From Protonemura montana (Eukaryota > Arthropoda > Insecta > Plecoptera > Nemouridae): a stretch of DNA of 64,000 nucleotides. The stretch spans positions 29,932,133 to 29,996,132 of the forward strand of contig OX387602.1 in assembly GCA_947568835.1 (NCBI GenBank). Direction: 5' to 3'. The translations under genes were made by a program, and so were the position numbers. The notes under the pieces are model-generated. The model was not told the DNA's origin and did not search any database. It saw only the letters and a list, made by a program, of their open reading frames with translations. Below are positions 46,601-60,900 of this stretch, piece after piece (positions within the stretch are counted from its first letter, which is position 1; the number at the start of each line of letters is the position of its first letter).

Positions 46601-49600
46601 TAATTATTAGGTACTAGGAACTTGTTAAACTTAGCAGCAATGTACATTTAGTCATTCTTTATGCAACTTCATTCAAGGGTTGGTTAACGTTTGTCGGAAA
46701 GCTTTTACTGACTGGTCCCTTGCCTGTTTTCTTATATGTTCCCCGAGTGTGTTCCAGTCGCGGATGGTTCTATTTACCTGGGTGAATTTGCCCACATCCC
46801 CCCTAGACCCTCTTTCCCTAAGCTTATGTCTTGGTCTTGTAGGTTCCAGCTTCTCCACCCATTCCTGCCAACCTACATTCCCTGCAACAGCCTTCTTTAG
46901 GTTACACAGTCTATTTATCTTCCTCCTCTCTTGCAGCGATTCCCACCCCAGACCTTTAACCATTTCTGATGAGCTTTCCCTGATTCTATAATAGCGTTGC
47001 TGGTGTTTAAGAGTTGCTTGAGCAATCCCTGTGGGCTATATCATCACAAATTTGCTCTAAAAATGTTGCAAATTTGGCAAATGAGTTGAATAAATATTAC
47101 TTTTCCTGACATGCCACTATTGTTAACCGAATCGTTGAAATATTTGCCAGCGGTGGCCGTTCTGTCACTGACTTCAATGAGTGGCAGTCTCCGTAGCCAG
47201 CCTCTCAACCACTCCAACTCTGCTGCAGTCTGCGTGTCGTTCTCTGCGTTCATAGACCCACGCAGCGGCGGAAGCCTCACCCTTACCGCGCAGTACCAGG
47301 ATGGCCAGCGACTTCCACTTGGCCGAGTGTTTGCCGCTGAAGACGAAAGCAGCGTGAGTGAGCTTCAATATTTGTCGGGATATGTTAGTATTAGGGTCAT
47401 CCACAGTAATTCTGCAATAAGCACTAACTTAAAAAGTGTAAATTGGTCATGAGCTTTGCAAGGAACAGTTCTAAATTGGAGTATTGTACAATTTCTGTAT
47501 GTACTTAGTCATGGCATTAGCTGAACACTAGGCTCTTCTTAATGCAATTCTTGTTTTGAGACATACACCAATGTCACGTCTCTTCGAACGATTCTCTTAG
47601 ATTTTGATATTCCACCGTAACTTTAGACTCGTACAACATCTCTTCTTTATGACAGATGCTGTGTTGGCCATTGACAAATCAACATTTTAAACAACGGCAG
47701 CATGTTAAGCTTCTTTATAGAGAACCATGTAAAGACAATTTTTATGATTATTGATTTTGACTGAGCATTGCGATTACATTTTCTGGCATCTTGTCACCAG
47801 AGAAGAGCTGAGTCATGGAAATTCTCGACGCTGGTGGATCCCAGCGACCAACGGAGCTTCCAGATTGACATCCAGGCTGACAAACTCGCAGACTTTCCCG
47901 TGCTTATTGCTGATCTGACTCGCTGCTCTGAGCCAGGTTAGCTAGACGAAGCACCAAAACCTGATGCTTTCTCAGTGCGAACTGTACTCCCATTACGCTT
48001 ATGTTTAACTGTCTGCACTAAAAATAGCTGTCAAATGACTACTTTACCGAAAAAAATTGGAATATGCTGGAAGATCCTCATAGGTGGAGTCACTACCGTT
48101 TCAAGTGTCAAGAAATTAAATTTAGTTAGTTATCGCATACTCGCATTTGCGACTGTTTTACGCTAAATTAATCACAATTAATACTAACCTCAACGATATA
48201 TAAATCAATACTGCCACACAAATAGATAACATCTTCACTAACCACGCCCCCAACTCAGTGAAAGCAAACACCTTTGAAAGCGGACTATCCAACCACCTAG
48301 CCCTCAAGATGACACTTTCCAATACCATTCCCTAACCCCTCAAACCCATGGGAGTTCTAAAACGCTGTCTCAATGATGCTAATCACAACTAATTCACCTC
48401 CCTCCTACAGAATGAACGGTGGACTAAAAAAACTACCAACTTAACAACCGACATACTATACGTAACTCATTTAATAGTACTTTAACCAAACACTTCAATA
48501 CTGCACTCCCACTTTGACTTACCAAACCCAAACGCCTCATCATAAATGAATGGGTATCGCGACAATTTTAGCAGCCGGTGACTGCCTATGTAATAAACCC
48601 AATCAAGACTTTAGCCAAGACCATACCCAGCCCAAGTCTTCTTATAAAATCTGAATACAACCAAAAAAAGAGACAACACATTAAGAACACCGATTCACCA
48701 AAAACTAACCAACTGACCAAGTCCAAAAATAAAGCCAAAGCAGCATGGGAGCTCATTGACTCCAGCTCTAAACCAAAACAGCCCCCTTCAATCCCCTCAC
48801 TCCCTATCAACAACATTGAAATCACAAACCCCCACACCCTTGTAGAAGAATTCAACCAGTACCTACTTTGAGAAATCTGCCTGCTACCCTCACCCCTCTC
48901 ACCCTGATCACACTACCACCTCTTTCCACACAACTCCTAGCTCCCCCCCAAATCAAAGACTCTTCAAAATGCAGCACCTTCGACAACAACCTCATCCGAA
49001 ACCCCTTCTATTATCTTCAGAAATACCTCACGTCAACGACACATCATGATCTGTTGGCCTCACTACAATACATATGCAACTCTCATAGTCCTGCCCCATA
49101 TATATGTATACCATGTCATCATACTGTTAATATTTCTACTTTGATTATCTATAAGCGCATACGAATACAATGTTCTTGTCTGCCTCTAAATACAAATAAA
49201 CAAATTTATCTGTGCTATTACTCAAAATATCGACAAATTTGTTATTTATAACTAACAATTTAAGAATGACTATTTACCTTGTATAACTATGTCTATGTTG
49301 TATAACTATTTAAGAATGGCCACCAGCGCCACCGGACATGGTCCTCCGTTACCACGCGTGGCCCTCTCGTTTGCTCTGCAGAAAGTTTAAAATTAATGTT
49401 TTATTTTTTAGACTATAATCTACACACTAAACAGTACTCTGGCTCACTGTTTTTTTTAAGAACCTCTGTTGCCAGCACAAGCTTAGCAAGTTTGCAGCTA
49501 TCCCTTTCCAACAAAAAGTTACCAATTAATTGCATCATAGGTCATGTTTCATTCCATAATAATTTTGTGTGACTTAAGTCGTAGCTCTATATTATATTTC

Positions 49601-52600
49601 AGAAAAAATATGTGAAAAAAAATTTGGTAGGTAATGGATTTCAGTCTGTGAGTGCAAAATGTTTTTCAAACTTGCAATGTGTTGCCATCACCTGCCATTT
49701 CATTACGCATCTTGCCGAATCTAAAAATTGATAAACCACCCGCATTTTTGCGTCTGCCAAAGACTGAGAACTGTTTATGTGAACTGGTATCATTACAATT
49801 TCAGAGCACGCTGAAGCTCACGCCAGAACCAACGCTCGAGGTCTGCCATTCTTGTTAAGCAATGGCACGTTTGCAGGTAAGGTATGGTTTGTGAATTTCA
49901 AATGGTTTGGAGTCTTAGCAGCCAAAGAATCATGCACAAAAATCTTTCTTAGAAGAATAAAAGTTTTTGCAAAGCATGCCATTTTGCTATTCAAGGTAAA
50001 GTAGAATCTCAAGTAAAGTAAAATCTCAAGTTAAATGTTTCTTTTAGTTCATGGTCACCGCATGCTGTTTTTGATCGATACTTTTGCCCACATGGATTGC
50101 CAATTGACAGGCATTTTGGATCCACTAATAGACTTGGTGTTAATTTACCTTTGACTTTTTTGTGTTAGGTAAAAAAATGATATGGGAAAACCAGTGTTGA
50201 GTAGGAACTTTTTAAAAAGAACGTGTTCCTGGTAACGTGTACTATTGTTAGAAACTTTTAAGGTAACGCGTTTCTTTTCTAGCCATGTAACGTTAGTAGA
50301 TAACAAGTTCTTTTTGTGGGGGAACTGTAACGCAAATATGCGTAGAAAGAACTGTTCATCTTTCAAAAATATTCGTTTGTTGGCGTTCTGAGGAACGTCG
50401 AATGTTAATCAACATAATGGACGGATTAGATTCGACTACCTGCAAAAGCCATTCCTAGATACCATTGTTGTCAGAATCGAATGATGTTAACAACAATGAT
50501 CAGGTCTGAAGGTGGCAAGTCACTTATTTCTCTCACGGAGGGGAAGGGGATGCGTGAATCTGTGATGATTGGGGGTTTTCTGATTTCTTCCCTTTCAAAG
50601 CCTACGTCACGTCATGTGTATCCATCAGGCTATCGTGGTTCGACGAATTAGCATGAAGAAAACATTGCAACTTGTTTTCTCAAGATGGGTTTTCTGTGAG
50701 AGGGGTGAAAGAGGCTGAGTCAGTTCTTAACCAGCTTTTCATAAAGGTGCGCGTTATTTATTTTTGTTTCGTTTCAGCCTTACACCATCTAACATCTGAA
50801 TAATTTCTAAAGTGTCTTAAAAAATATAAATAAATGGCTCAAAGTCAAAGTGACCAACCGAACGTGGTGCCATGGGTGAAAAAGAAATAGATGGCGTCAA
50901 TTTGTTTGCGGAATGTTTGTAGTGCCTGCCTACCAGATTAATAAAGGCGCCCGTGGGATCTGCATCAAATTTGAGGAAGCATATAAAACGGAGAACATTT
51001 TTGAAAGAAACTTCTAAAGGAACTGTCTGTGAAGTTCCTTTCGGTTCTTTGGCAACTTATCAGTTCTTTTAAAAAGTTGGTAACTTAATTTTTAACTTAG
51101 TTCCTTTTTCATAGAAACTTACCCAACACTGGGGAAAACTTATGGTGGGAACACATATCAGCAATTTGTACAGAATGGCAAGTTCTTTCTCCCAAACGTA
51201 ATGATATTCAAATTCATGAAAGTTTTATATGGGAGAGACTCATAACAAGGATTTACAAATTATTATTTTACCTAATGTATTTTTCTCTAAAATTATTTTG
51301 AAAATTTTGTATTTCAAAAAAAATATATGTTCTTATAAGGTAACCGGATACTTGTTAACAACTGCTCTAGATCCTGACGTTGGTGTCAACTTCCAAGGAT
51401 GCAACAGCCAAAGAGACAGTTGCCCCTGGAAAAGAAAAAACTGGAATCTAAAAAGTATTGAAAGCAGTCCAGCCTTAGGTGGTACATACGGTAAATATTA
51501 TCTAAGGTGTGTTTAAATTTATATATTTGTTTGTAATTTACTTAGCATCTCATTTAGACCGGTTCTTTTCAGACAATCTCCGCTTTTCAGTCACAAATGG
51601 CTACAACATCACTGAAACGTTTCCGTATTATCCAGTCTCTGTTTTCTATGTTGGGCTATTTGGAGAGCAGGACGAAAGTGAAGATACCTTTGTAAGCGTA
51701 TTATTATTGGCTGAGGACTTGCATACCTTCTACGCTATTCGGATGCACGGAGAATGGCCGAAAGACAGGTTGAATCCCACTGTGCTTTTTAAGTGCAGCT
51801 CATACAATTGGATACTACCAAATACTAGCAGATACTACTTCGCTCGCTCATTTAGCCAACTCTGTCGACCTATGGCCACGTTACAGGTTAATAACATTAT
51901 GATTCTGTTTACCAGTCATTTTTTCATCTTGAGAAAGTTATATTTAACTTTGTAAGTTAATTGCATGTCTTTCACGGGCCTTTTTTTGTATTTATTTATT
52001 TTTTGTTTGTTTGGTTTTTATTTGCGTAATCTTGGTTAGAAACAAGTTGTAATTAAGGGATCAGAATCGGAATTTTTAATCTTTGATCGACCAATGTAAT
52101 TTTGATAGTAATTTTTAAATGTAATAAAATGAAGCTAGAATTAGATTTTTGACTTTACCGAGGAACCAATGAACTTAAAGGTTGGTAGTGTAGGGAAATC
52201 ACAAAAAATCAAAGAGGTTTATGTTTGATACAAATTTTAATATATTTTTACAGGTTCCTTGCAAATTATTTTTCAATGAAAAAGTGGGTTTTTTTCACCT
52301 GAAAATATCTGCTTGTCAATCTAGCATTTTTATCTGGACCCATCTTAATTAGATTCATGATTCTGTTTAAGTCTTTGATGCTTGTTTTTAACTACCTCGG
52401 AAAAATGTTTGCTCAGTTATCAAAATGTATTTGCTAAGTTTTCATTGGAGGTCAAGAGTGATGTGTTTCTTCTTCTAAGTGATAACTGAAATGAACTGGT
52501 AAAAAATAATGCCCTTGATTTATCATCATGTGGCATCGTTGAAATGTTAGTTTAGTTTATCTATGAACTGTTAATCCTGTTCCAGAAACAAAGTGAATAC

Positions 52601-54920
52601 AAGTTTAGAGGAAGAACAAGCCCACTCGTTGTGTCGGTGAATGTGGTACAAAACCGTGTGGTTGTCAACGTGGATGGAATCACAATCTTTGACTGGCTCG
52701 ACCCGTCCGATCCGATTGCTGTCAAGTACATCACATTTGGCACCCAATGGATGTCTGCCAATGTCACCGTTGGTATGGAAGTTGTTTATGGTGGTCTTAA
52801 CCAAAATGTGTGCAGAATAAAGACAAGAAAAGTTCTGCATCAAAGAACTACCTTGTAAATGTTCAGAGACAATCAATCATGCAGTCAAGTGCACTTTGCA
52901 TTATTTTTTTTTTTCTGTGAAAAAGGTGTAAATATTATTTGTTGGCTGGTGGTTACTCTCTGTTTTTATGTGAAATTTTCAAAAATTTCAAATGACTAGA
53001 AAAAAATTTGATTTTCTCAGGTCTGGGCAATCACATGAACACATTTATTTGTAATATGTTTTTTTTGTTAGTAAGCTTCTAAATTTATTTAAAAGATATT
53101 TAAAAATAATATTTCATAGAAGCAAACATCTTTTTAACCTAGATGGCTAAAACGCTCTTTTATAATTTTTTTAGTGTAACAAAACGTGAGCTGGCCTTAC
53201 GCCTGGGTATGAAGTCTGACCTTAATGTTCCTTTTCTTACCAACCCCCTTCGCAAACCCCTTGCAAGGGTCTAAGCTTTGTTATTTGTACAAGAACCAAG
53301 ACAGTTATCATAATGCCTTGTTACAGTAGCTACAGTGTTTGCCATGAATGTGAGGGACATCAGCCACGACAGCAAAGAAGGCCACGAAGTAATTTCAGCA
53401 ACAATGACGAGCCCTGCTTTCTACACTATCGCCAAGAAAGCTTGTGTGGTTGTCCACTACTACACCAACGACAGCAGAAGCAGCATCAAAGTCACGGCTC
53501 AAACCAGCGGCGGCTTGGTGACTGCCACAGCTGAGAAGACAGAAACTGCTCCTGTGCATGATCAAAGCGGACTCATTGAGGTATTTCATTGAGATTTTAG
53601 ACCAAATATTGGAATGTTGAATCGGTTCTTGACAAAACAGACCACTGACTAATAGACAAATGCAATTATGCCTTTTGTAGTTTTCAAGTGCAAGCTCATA
53701 AATGACCAAATTCCATGCAAGTGTTATATGATAAATTGATTATGAAAATCTTATATTTGGAAGGTGTTTCATTAAAGAACATAAGAAATGAAACCTCAGA
53801 AGAATCACTTATGTCCTGGGTAGTTACTGCACAAATTTCAGTTTATAATGCTAATTTCTAACTCAATCAAGCCACTTGACAACGACTTGACAATTGAAGT
53901 GGTTAATGCAATTATCCAATATGCAGTATGTTTCTTACAGTAACGTGAGGATTTGAACGAAACTTAAAAAGTCTATATTATTATTTAATTAAACATTTTT
54001 TACTTCCTGTAGAAGAAAATAAGCTGTTAAATCGTGATAGGTAATTATTTAATTCCTGACCTGACCGCATGCCTTGCTGCTAACTGACCAGGGCTGGCAA
54101 CGCGACACGTTCGAGGTTGCCCTGCCTGGCGGCCAAGGACCACACTTCATTGGGCTGGAAGCCGTGAAACCCGGCAACGCTAACCTGTGGGTGCAGCGAA
54201 TCGCAGGGTGCAACTTGCAAGGTCTGTGTCGTCAGATTTTCAACGCCACAGTTTGACTCGGGTGGGATTTGTCAAGAACTAATCAGCTGGTATAAACTCC
54301 AATAGTGTGTGGCATATTTAAAGTGATAAAAAAGCGGGAATTTAATTTTTCATGCAATGAATTCCCGGTCTAACGTGAATGATGATGAAGACTTCCTTCA
54401 ATTTTAATTTTTGCCCATTATTCTCCACAATGTTGTTCTGTTTAAAGCCATACGCCACCTTAAAAAGTATTAGCACTCATGATAATATTTTGGTGGGTCA
54501 AAATGAAATCTGTTGACTTGATCAGGAGGCTAATCTAGTTATAAAACCTGTATTGCTGCTTGGGGAAGAAATGAATGACATTGACTGACTATTATAGACT
54601 AGTTATATATATTATTACAGAACTTTGGGTTCATCAAGATTTTACAGACCCAGTTCATTCTGCATCTACTCTTGCATTGACTGAGCTGGCACTTGTTGCA
54701 GATGACGAGGATGTGCGAGTGTTTTCCAACGATACTTCGCTTGTGATCGTCCGGCCAGGATTTGAAGTGGCCGTCCGTGACCGAGCAGGTTTGTCTCGAC
54801 TTGGTACCTGTTATCGAACAGGGAAAAATAAATCTGATAGGGTTAGTTATTGCCAGGACTTGCGTTTGATCCAGTAAAGCAATGACGACCATCGTTTCCA
54901 TCATGGAAAGGGTATTAAAT

Positions 54921-54973
<53 letters not shown>

Positions 54974-57900
54974 CATATATATATAGAGGATATTTGAAAT
55001 CTGATTTAAATTGCGAACGCTTGCAATGCGTGGGGTATTTTATTATTATTATGATTAATACTACCGGCTCAAAAATTGATTCTCATCAAACACACTACAA
55101 TCCTCTAAAAATGATATGTCCAAGTAGCTCAATGGGTTAGAGCAACACCTGCGATAGGTGGAGATTGGGGTTCAAGTCCCCGTTTGAGTATTAATTTTGA
55201 GATAGTACTTGTTTTCACAATAATAAAATATATGGAATACATTTTTCAGCTCAGTTGTTTATTTAGCTTACTATTTTCTTATCTCTAGGATCAGAAGGCC
55301 TTCAGTTATGATGTTACATACCTAATTGACCATTTCCCCAATGTTTGATGCTTTTCATCCGTAGCTTTGCTGACAGAAAAAAAGTGTGCTCACGGTGGAA
55401 GAGTTGTTAACGGAAGTCTGTCCGAGTGCGTTTGCCCCGCCGGGTTTACTGGTGAAAACTGCGAGAGAGGTAAGTCTTGATCTTAACAACCTTCATATTT
55501 CAATCCCTAGTAGTTAGGAGAAAAATACAGTGACAGTTTCAGCAAACAGAAGAGAGTGCTTTTAAAATATCAAATAGGGAAATCACCTTAAGATTATTAT
55601 TTAATTATTATCATTGTGTTCAAATACGCATTTAAAATAAAATCTGACGTATTTTTTTTGTTTATAATCCGATCATAACTTTTCTATTTATATTTGTTTT
55701 AAGAATGGCTAAAATATAAATTCTCGTGGCGGGATAAAAACGGGCTGTGATTAATTACAGGCAGTTCTGCATGTTCTGGCAGTTCTGGCATTTTGCGGTA
55801 TCCTTTTCGTTCGCTTTTGTTTCTTGACGTTTTTCGACGTCATACTGACGTCAGAGTTCACTTCATGTCATAAAAAATGGCGACCCTCAAACGCAAACGC
55901 AAACATTTTAAACAGGTATATTTTATTCAAACTTGGATTTAGAAGAAAACAAAAAAATATGTGTTCATTATTTTCTCACAAAAAAAAAAAAAAAAGTTTC
56001 AAATTTAAAGAGATTTCCCTATTGTGTCACTTTTAAGGCATTTTCTAGTGAAACTTAAAGCTAAAATCTCTCTGATGCCTGATGGGATATTAACATTCCA
56101 CTTACAATTAATAACCTTCACAAAGAAATGTCTAAGACAAAGATTTTTGGAGCTTAAACGTTGGTTTTTTTCAGGATGTGGTGCCAACCGCTACGGTGCC
56201 GACTGTGGTGGCCGTTGCTCGGCAACTGAACGTGGTTGCCGTGGAATGTTGCTCTGCCAGTCGTTGCTAGGCTGTGCTTGTGGCCCCGGACTTACTGGAC
56301 CTCTCTGTGACCAACGTGAGTCATCCAACTGTCTTTAGCTGGCAAGGACTCAACTTGCATTGGAACGTGTTTAGAAGCCCTTACCTGAATATCCAACCAA
56401 ATGCCCATAAAAAATCCCAAATTTACAAAAAAACATGAAAATTATTTTGAGGCTATCTTTCACTTTAACTGAATTGCAATAGTTTTGGCCGAACGAAAGA
56501 CTCTTGCAGACAAGATTTATTGCTTTGCAAGTTGAACACTCTGGAATTGATCTTCCATTAAGAGCCCTGTAAACTACATCCCTCAATTTAGATTGTTAAG
56601 GGTGCCTTGAAATTACAGCCTCACTGTAACAAGGGATGTTCAAGTTCAGACCCCAGCATTTTTGAGTTGTCAATTCTTGGTTCAGTACCAGTTGGTACGT
56701 AGTTCTCGTTTTATAGATTTTTGATTAGATACTTGAGAAATCTCGGTAAAAGTCTACTCTTTGCACTGACCACTTCAATATTGTGGTGAATGCCATGTAT
56801 GGTCTGTGTTTGTTGGCGTAGCATGCCGGCGCGGGCAGTATGGCGCTGGCTGTAAGCAGACGTGCGGCCATTGCGCTGAAAAATCATCGTGCGATATCCA
56901 CACCGGAGAGTGCTTTGACGGGTGCTTGAACGGATTCTTTCCGCCACTCTGCCAGCACAGTACGTATAAACTCTACGCTGTTTTGGGACGCTTTAGTGAA
57001 ACATTATTTAAATTTTAGTTTCAGTTCACGCTCACACAAATGTGCTTTTTCTGAAACTGGTTGGTAAATGGTAACTTATAACTTTGGTTAAACTTTTGAT
57101 TCCATGAAATGTCTGTGTGCAGAATACAAGACGCTGACTGCAGCTCCAATAGCCAAGATGTTGAAGGACACTTGGAAGATCACCTTTAATCTGGACCAAC
57201 TGAATGGCAGGGGCCAAGCCTTGTTCTACGTCGTACAATATCGAGTGAGTATAAGCGTTTAAAATAATAAAAAGCACCTGGCAAACTACAATTGAAAAGT
57301 TTTTATTTAGAAATCCATGTCCTTTAATTAAATATGTACTGACACAGAACATGATATAGGCAGCTATTGCAACGTTTTTACTTTACTTGACTTTGCCTGT
57401 TGATGATAATACTTTAAAAATGTAGCACTGCAACTTCTATGCCTGCCGTTAGTGAATTGATTAACGTTTGCGTATCTTGCCGAAGCTCCATCATTTATCT
57501 CTCTAACGAATACCATTGTGGTTAACAGCGTGTGGACAAAGCGTGGTCAAGCCTTCCAGCAAGGCTGGTGGCTACCGGCACCGCTGAAGCTGAGCTTCCT
57601 GTGCTGGTAGCAGGATGGCGCCATCATGCACGTGTCGTGCTTGTAGACCACGATGGTGGATCGTACCAGGCCGATGACGTGCCTTTCGCTGCGTTTGACA
57701 CGCCCTGCGAAGGTGCGTGCAATGCTTGATGGGTCTCGTGTACCAATGTGCTTCTAATTGCTACGTAATGGGTACACTTTACGAGAAAGCCAAATTTATA
57801 CATTTGTTTTTATGTTCCAGTTTCAACAAAGTCAGTGGAATTGACATCTGAAAACATCACAGAGATGAGCTTTGTTCTCACATGGAAAGTAAGAACCTAT

Positions 57901-60900
57901 TCCGCCCATCTAAAAGCCAGAAAAGCCAAAAGCATTTGCTACCATACATTTTTTCACATCCATCTCTAACAAGTCTACAGTTGGTAATTTAGCTCCAAAA
58001 GAAAAACTATTCATCCTTGATTCTTGAGTGTCTTTGTTTTGTTCTTTCTGCAGCCACTTGCTGAGGTCCCCGGGGTTTGTCCCACAACGGGCTATGAACT
58101 GTGGGTCAAGATGAGCTGGGAATGGCAAACAAAAAATCTCAGCAGGGACGCAACAGCAGTTAGACTGGGCGATGATGGAACTTCTACTGGAGCTAAAAAT
58201 TATGAAACGTCGACTCGATTGGAAGAAAGCGACATCACGGCCTTGCCGGGCGATGATGAAACGGCAGTGCCATGGGAGCAACTTCTTCCTGGCCACTCCT
58301 ACACCGTGTTTATCCGTGCCCTCAGCGAATCTGGCACCACCCCTCCCTCGGCACCAAAAATTGTCACCACTCTCAACTCCAAATGTAAGTCGCTGAGTTG
58401 GGTTTGGCTGCAATGTATGATTCTGAAGTTAGATCATTTCCAAAATATGCCAACTATTGCTGAAATCTACAAAATACATGAGTAGATAATGACATATTCA
58501 TTCAGTTACAACACCAGTTTAAACTTCGAAGAACGTAATATATTTGAAATATCTAGTTGTGATACACAAAATTAAAAACTGGTATATCTTATAGTTAAAC
58601 AGTAATGTGCACTGAAATATCAATATTAGATTTTAGACAACTCATATCTTCCCCTTGATCTCGCAACATTTACCTTGCTTCTGTTTCCCAGCGTTTGGTC
58701 GTGTTTTTGACCTCCACACAACATCCAGTGCTGCCACGCAACTCAATATTGCCTGGAGTCCACCCATCAATGGCCCAGCCACCAAGTACCGCCTCTATTA
58801 CCAGGTACTACACTTCAGACATAACGTTAGCAGTGAATTTATAGCTTGCTAAGATATGACACTTGGATGCTTGTGTGGCTGGCTATCTCTGGGTTACAGT
58901 TGGCCCATACGTAAGACTTTAGGTGGGAATAAGACGGATTTATCAACATTATTTCCATGTATTTATAGCTTTAGAATCAGAATTAACTGACCTGCAAGAT
59001 TTTGCAGAACCAAATCTTATCACAGGACAAAAAAGGAACTTGACTTATACCGACTTTAAAAATATAGTTGTAATTTAATCAGAGAGTCTTACAGCATTTT
59101 GGCCATGTTGCCTAATTTATGCTTACACATTTTGTAAAAGAGCTGAGAATCTAAAACAATGTTTATAAACTACACAATGCGGACAAGACAACATAACCAA
59201 AACGTAGTAAAGCAGCTGTACAAATGTACAACTTTGGTAATTTGTGTTACTTCCGGTCTTTTCTTCCCCATGGTTTGGCAAATATTCTTCAGTGATAATC
59301 CTGCTGCCCCCCAGTGTGTGTTGCTGCTGGCATGCCCCGAGTCGAACTGCAGTGAATCCCAGGGAACCCTAGAGACGGCTGAGTTGTCGGCTACCCTGAC
59401 CGGCCTATCACCCCTAGCCCGCTACAAGGTCACCGTGGCATCGCTGCCCTCTTCATCCTCGCATCCTGCAACGTTAATGACGTCCACGAGTGGGGAAGGT
59501 TAGTGTCCCGCTGCTGGTTTCTAGGGTGAATGAAGGGGGTGGAGGGCATGTTGGTGAATATCATCTCAGCCTGGATTAGAATAGGACACTACATTTTTCT
59601 GGTACATTACATAACATTTTTCTTCTTAGGAAGCTTTGTATTGTGAATTCAGATTTAAACTGAGAAATAAATTCACTTAGCTCATATAACACAGATAATA
59701 TAATTTAAGTGAGGCAAGAAGCTATCGAAAAGCGTTAGAGAACCCTTGTACCGTCAGGAAATTCTGAAACTATACTTGAGACTTGTCGACGCTAGCACGT
59801 AAAAAAAAAATAATGTGTTTTTTCAGCATTTTCATGCACTTTCAGTCTTAAAATATTCACCATGAACCATCTACTTCTACTTGCAATCACGACAGTTTCT
59901 CTTGAGCAAACAACAATAATTCCTGTATTTCCCTCTATCTGGCAGTCGCCCTTCCCTCTTGCCCCTCCCTTACACTGACAACCAATGAGCTCTTGCCCCA
60001 GTGCCCGGCGTGGCCCCCTCGATGGCAGTGCTCCCGGTGGCGGCTCAAGGAAACACATCGCTGACGGTGCAGTGGCAACCTGTAGACTCGTGTGTCGCTT
60101 TGCATGGCTTTGCGACCGGCTACGCAATCGAACTGTGGCCCGTGCCGCTCGCTGCGATGGTTGCCAAGGAAAACGCTGTCATCGGAAACGAAAGCGCCAC
60201 CTTCAAAGGACTTGAGCCTTACTCCAACTACACGGTCAAGGTACGGTCATTAAGTTTCATCCAAGTTGATAAATAGTGTTCAGAGGAGCTAGGTTCAAGT
60301 GCTTTCAAGCTAAAAAGTTCGTTTTCATGGGAAAAGAGAACTAATTTTGAAATAGTATGAGTCTAGTTTAATAATGAACCAGTAGCTTAAAAGTTTAATA
60401 ACCAGAGTTTAAAACAGTGATAGCCTGGTAATGATTTTGCAACGTGATGCCATTATTATGTGCCATTTTTCCCTAAATAGAATTCTTTGATTTGTATTTG
60501 CGTTGACAGTTGCACCATTGGGTAGGGATCAGTTGTATATCTTTTTATCCCAACCCTGAATACTTCCTAGTCTCAGGAATGCACACTGAAGGCAGTAAGT
60601 GGTCACTCCTGCTTTCTGCACACTGGTGTTAATTCCTTCAAACATTCAAGACTTTAAAAATGTGTCAAAGCAATTTCTTCGACTCGGCTCAGGTGTTCGT
60701 GGTGACGTCTAGTGGATTCAACGCTGACTTCCCGCTGGAGTTCACGGCCAAGACATGGGTCAAAAGTGAGTTCAACCGCTAGCCTCGAATAATCGAATGC
60801 CGTTGAGTGTTTATGCTCACTATTTGCATGTTTAAATTTAAATCATTACTTTCTATGTTACTTATTACTTTTTAATAGTGATTACTTGAGGCTTAACTTA

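Noticed and set aside
48868..49251. 127-codon ORF downstream of the LINE connector
   Set aside because: It is low-complexity translated from A/C-rich sequence, with no reverse transcriptase motifs.
55117..55190. Possible functional tRNA gene
   Set aside because: A and B boxes and the T arm are good, but the acceptor stem has a mismatch and wobbles, the anticodon arm is irregular, and the same core recurs in at least two other repeat copies. It is a repeat core.
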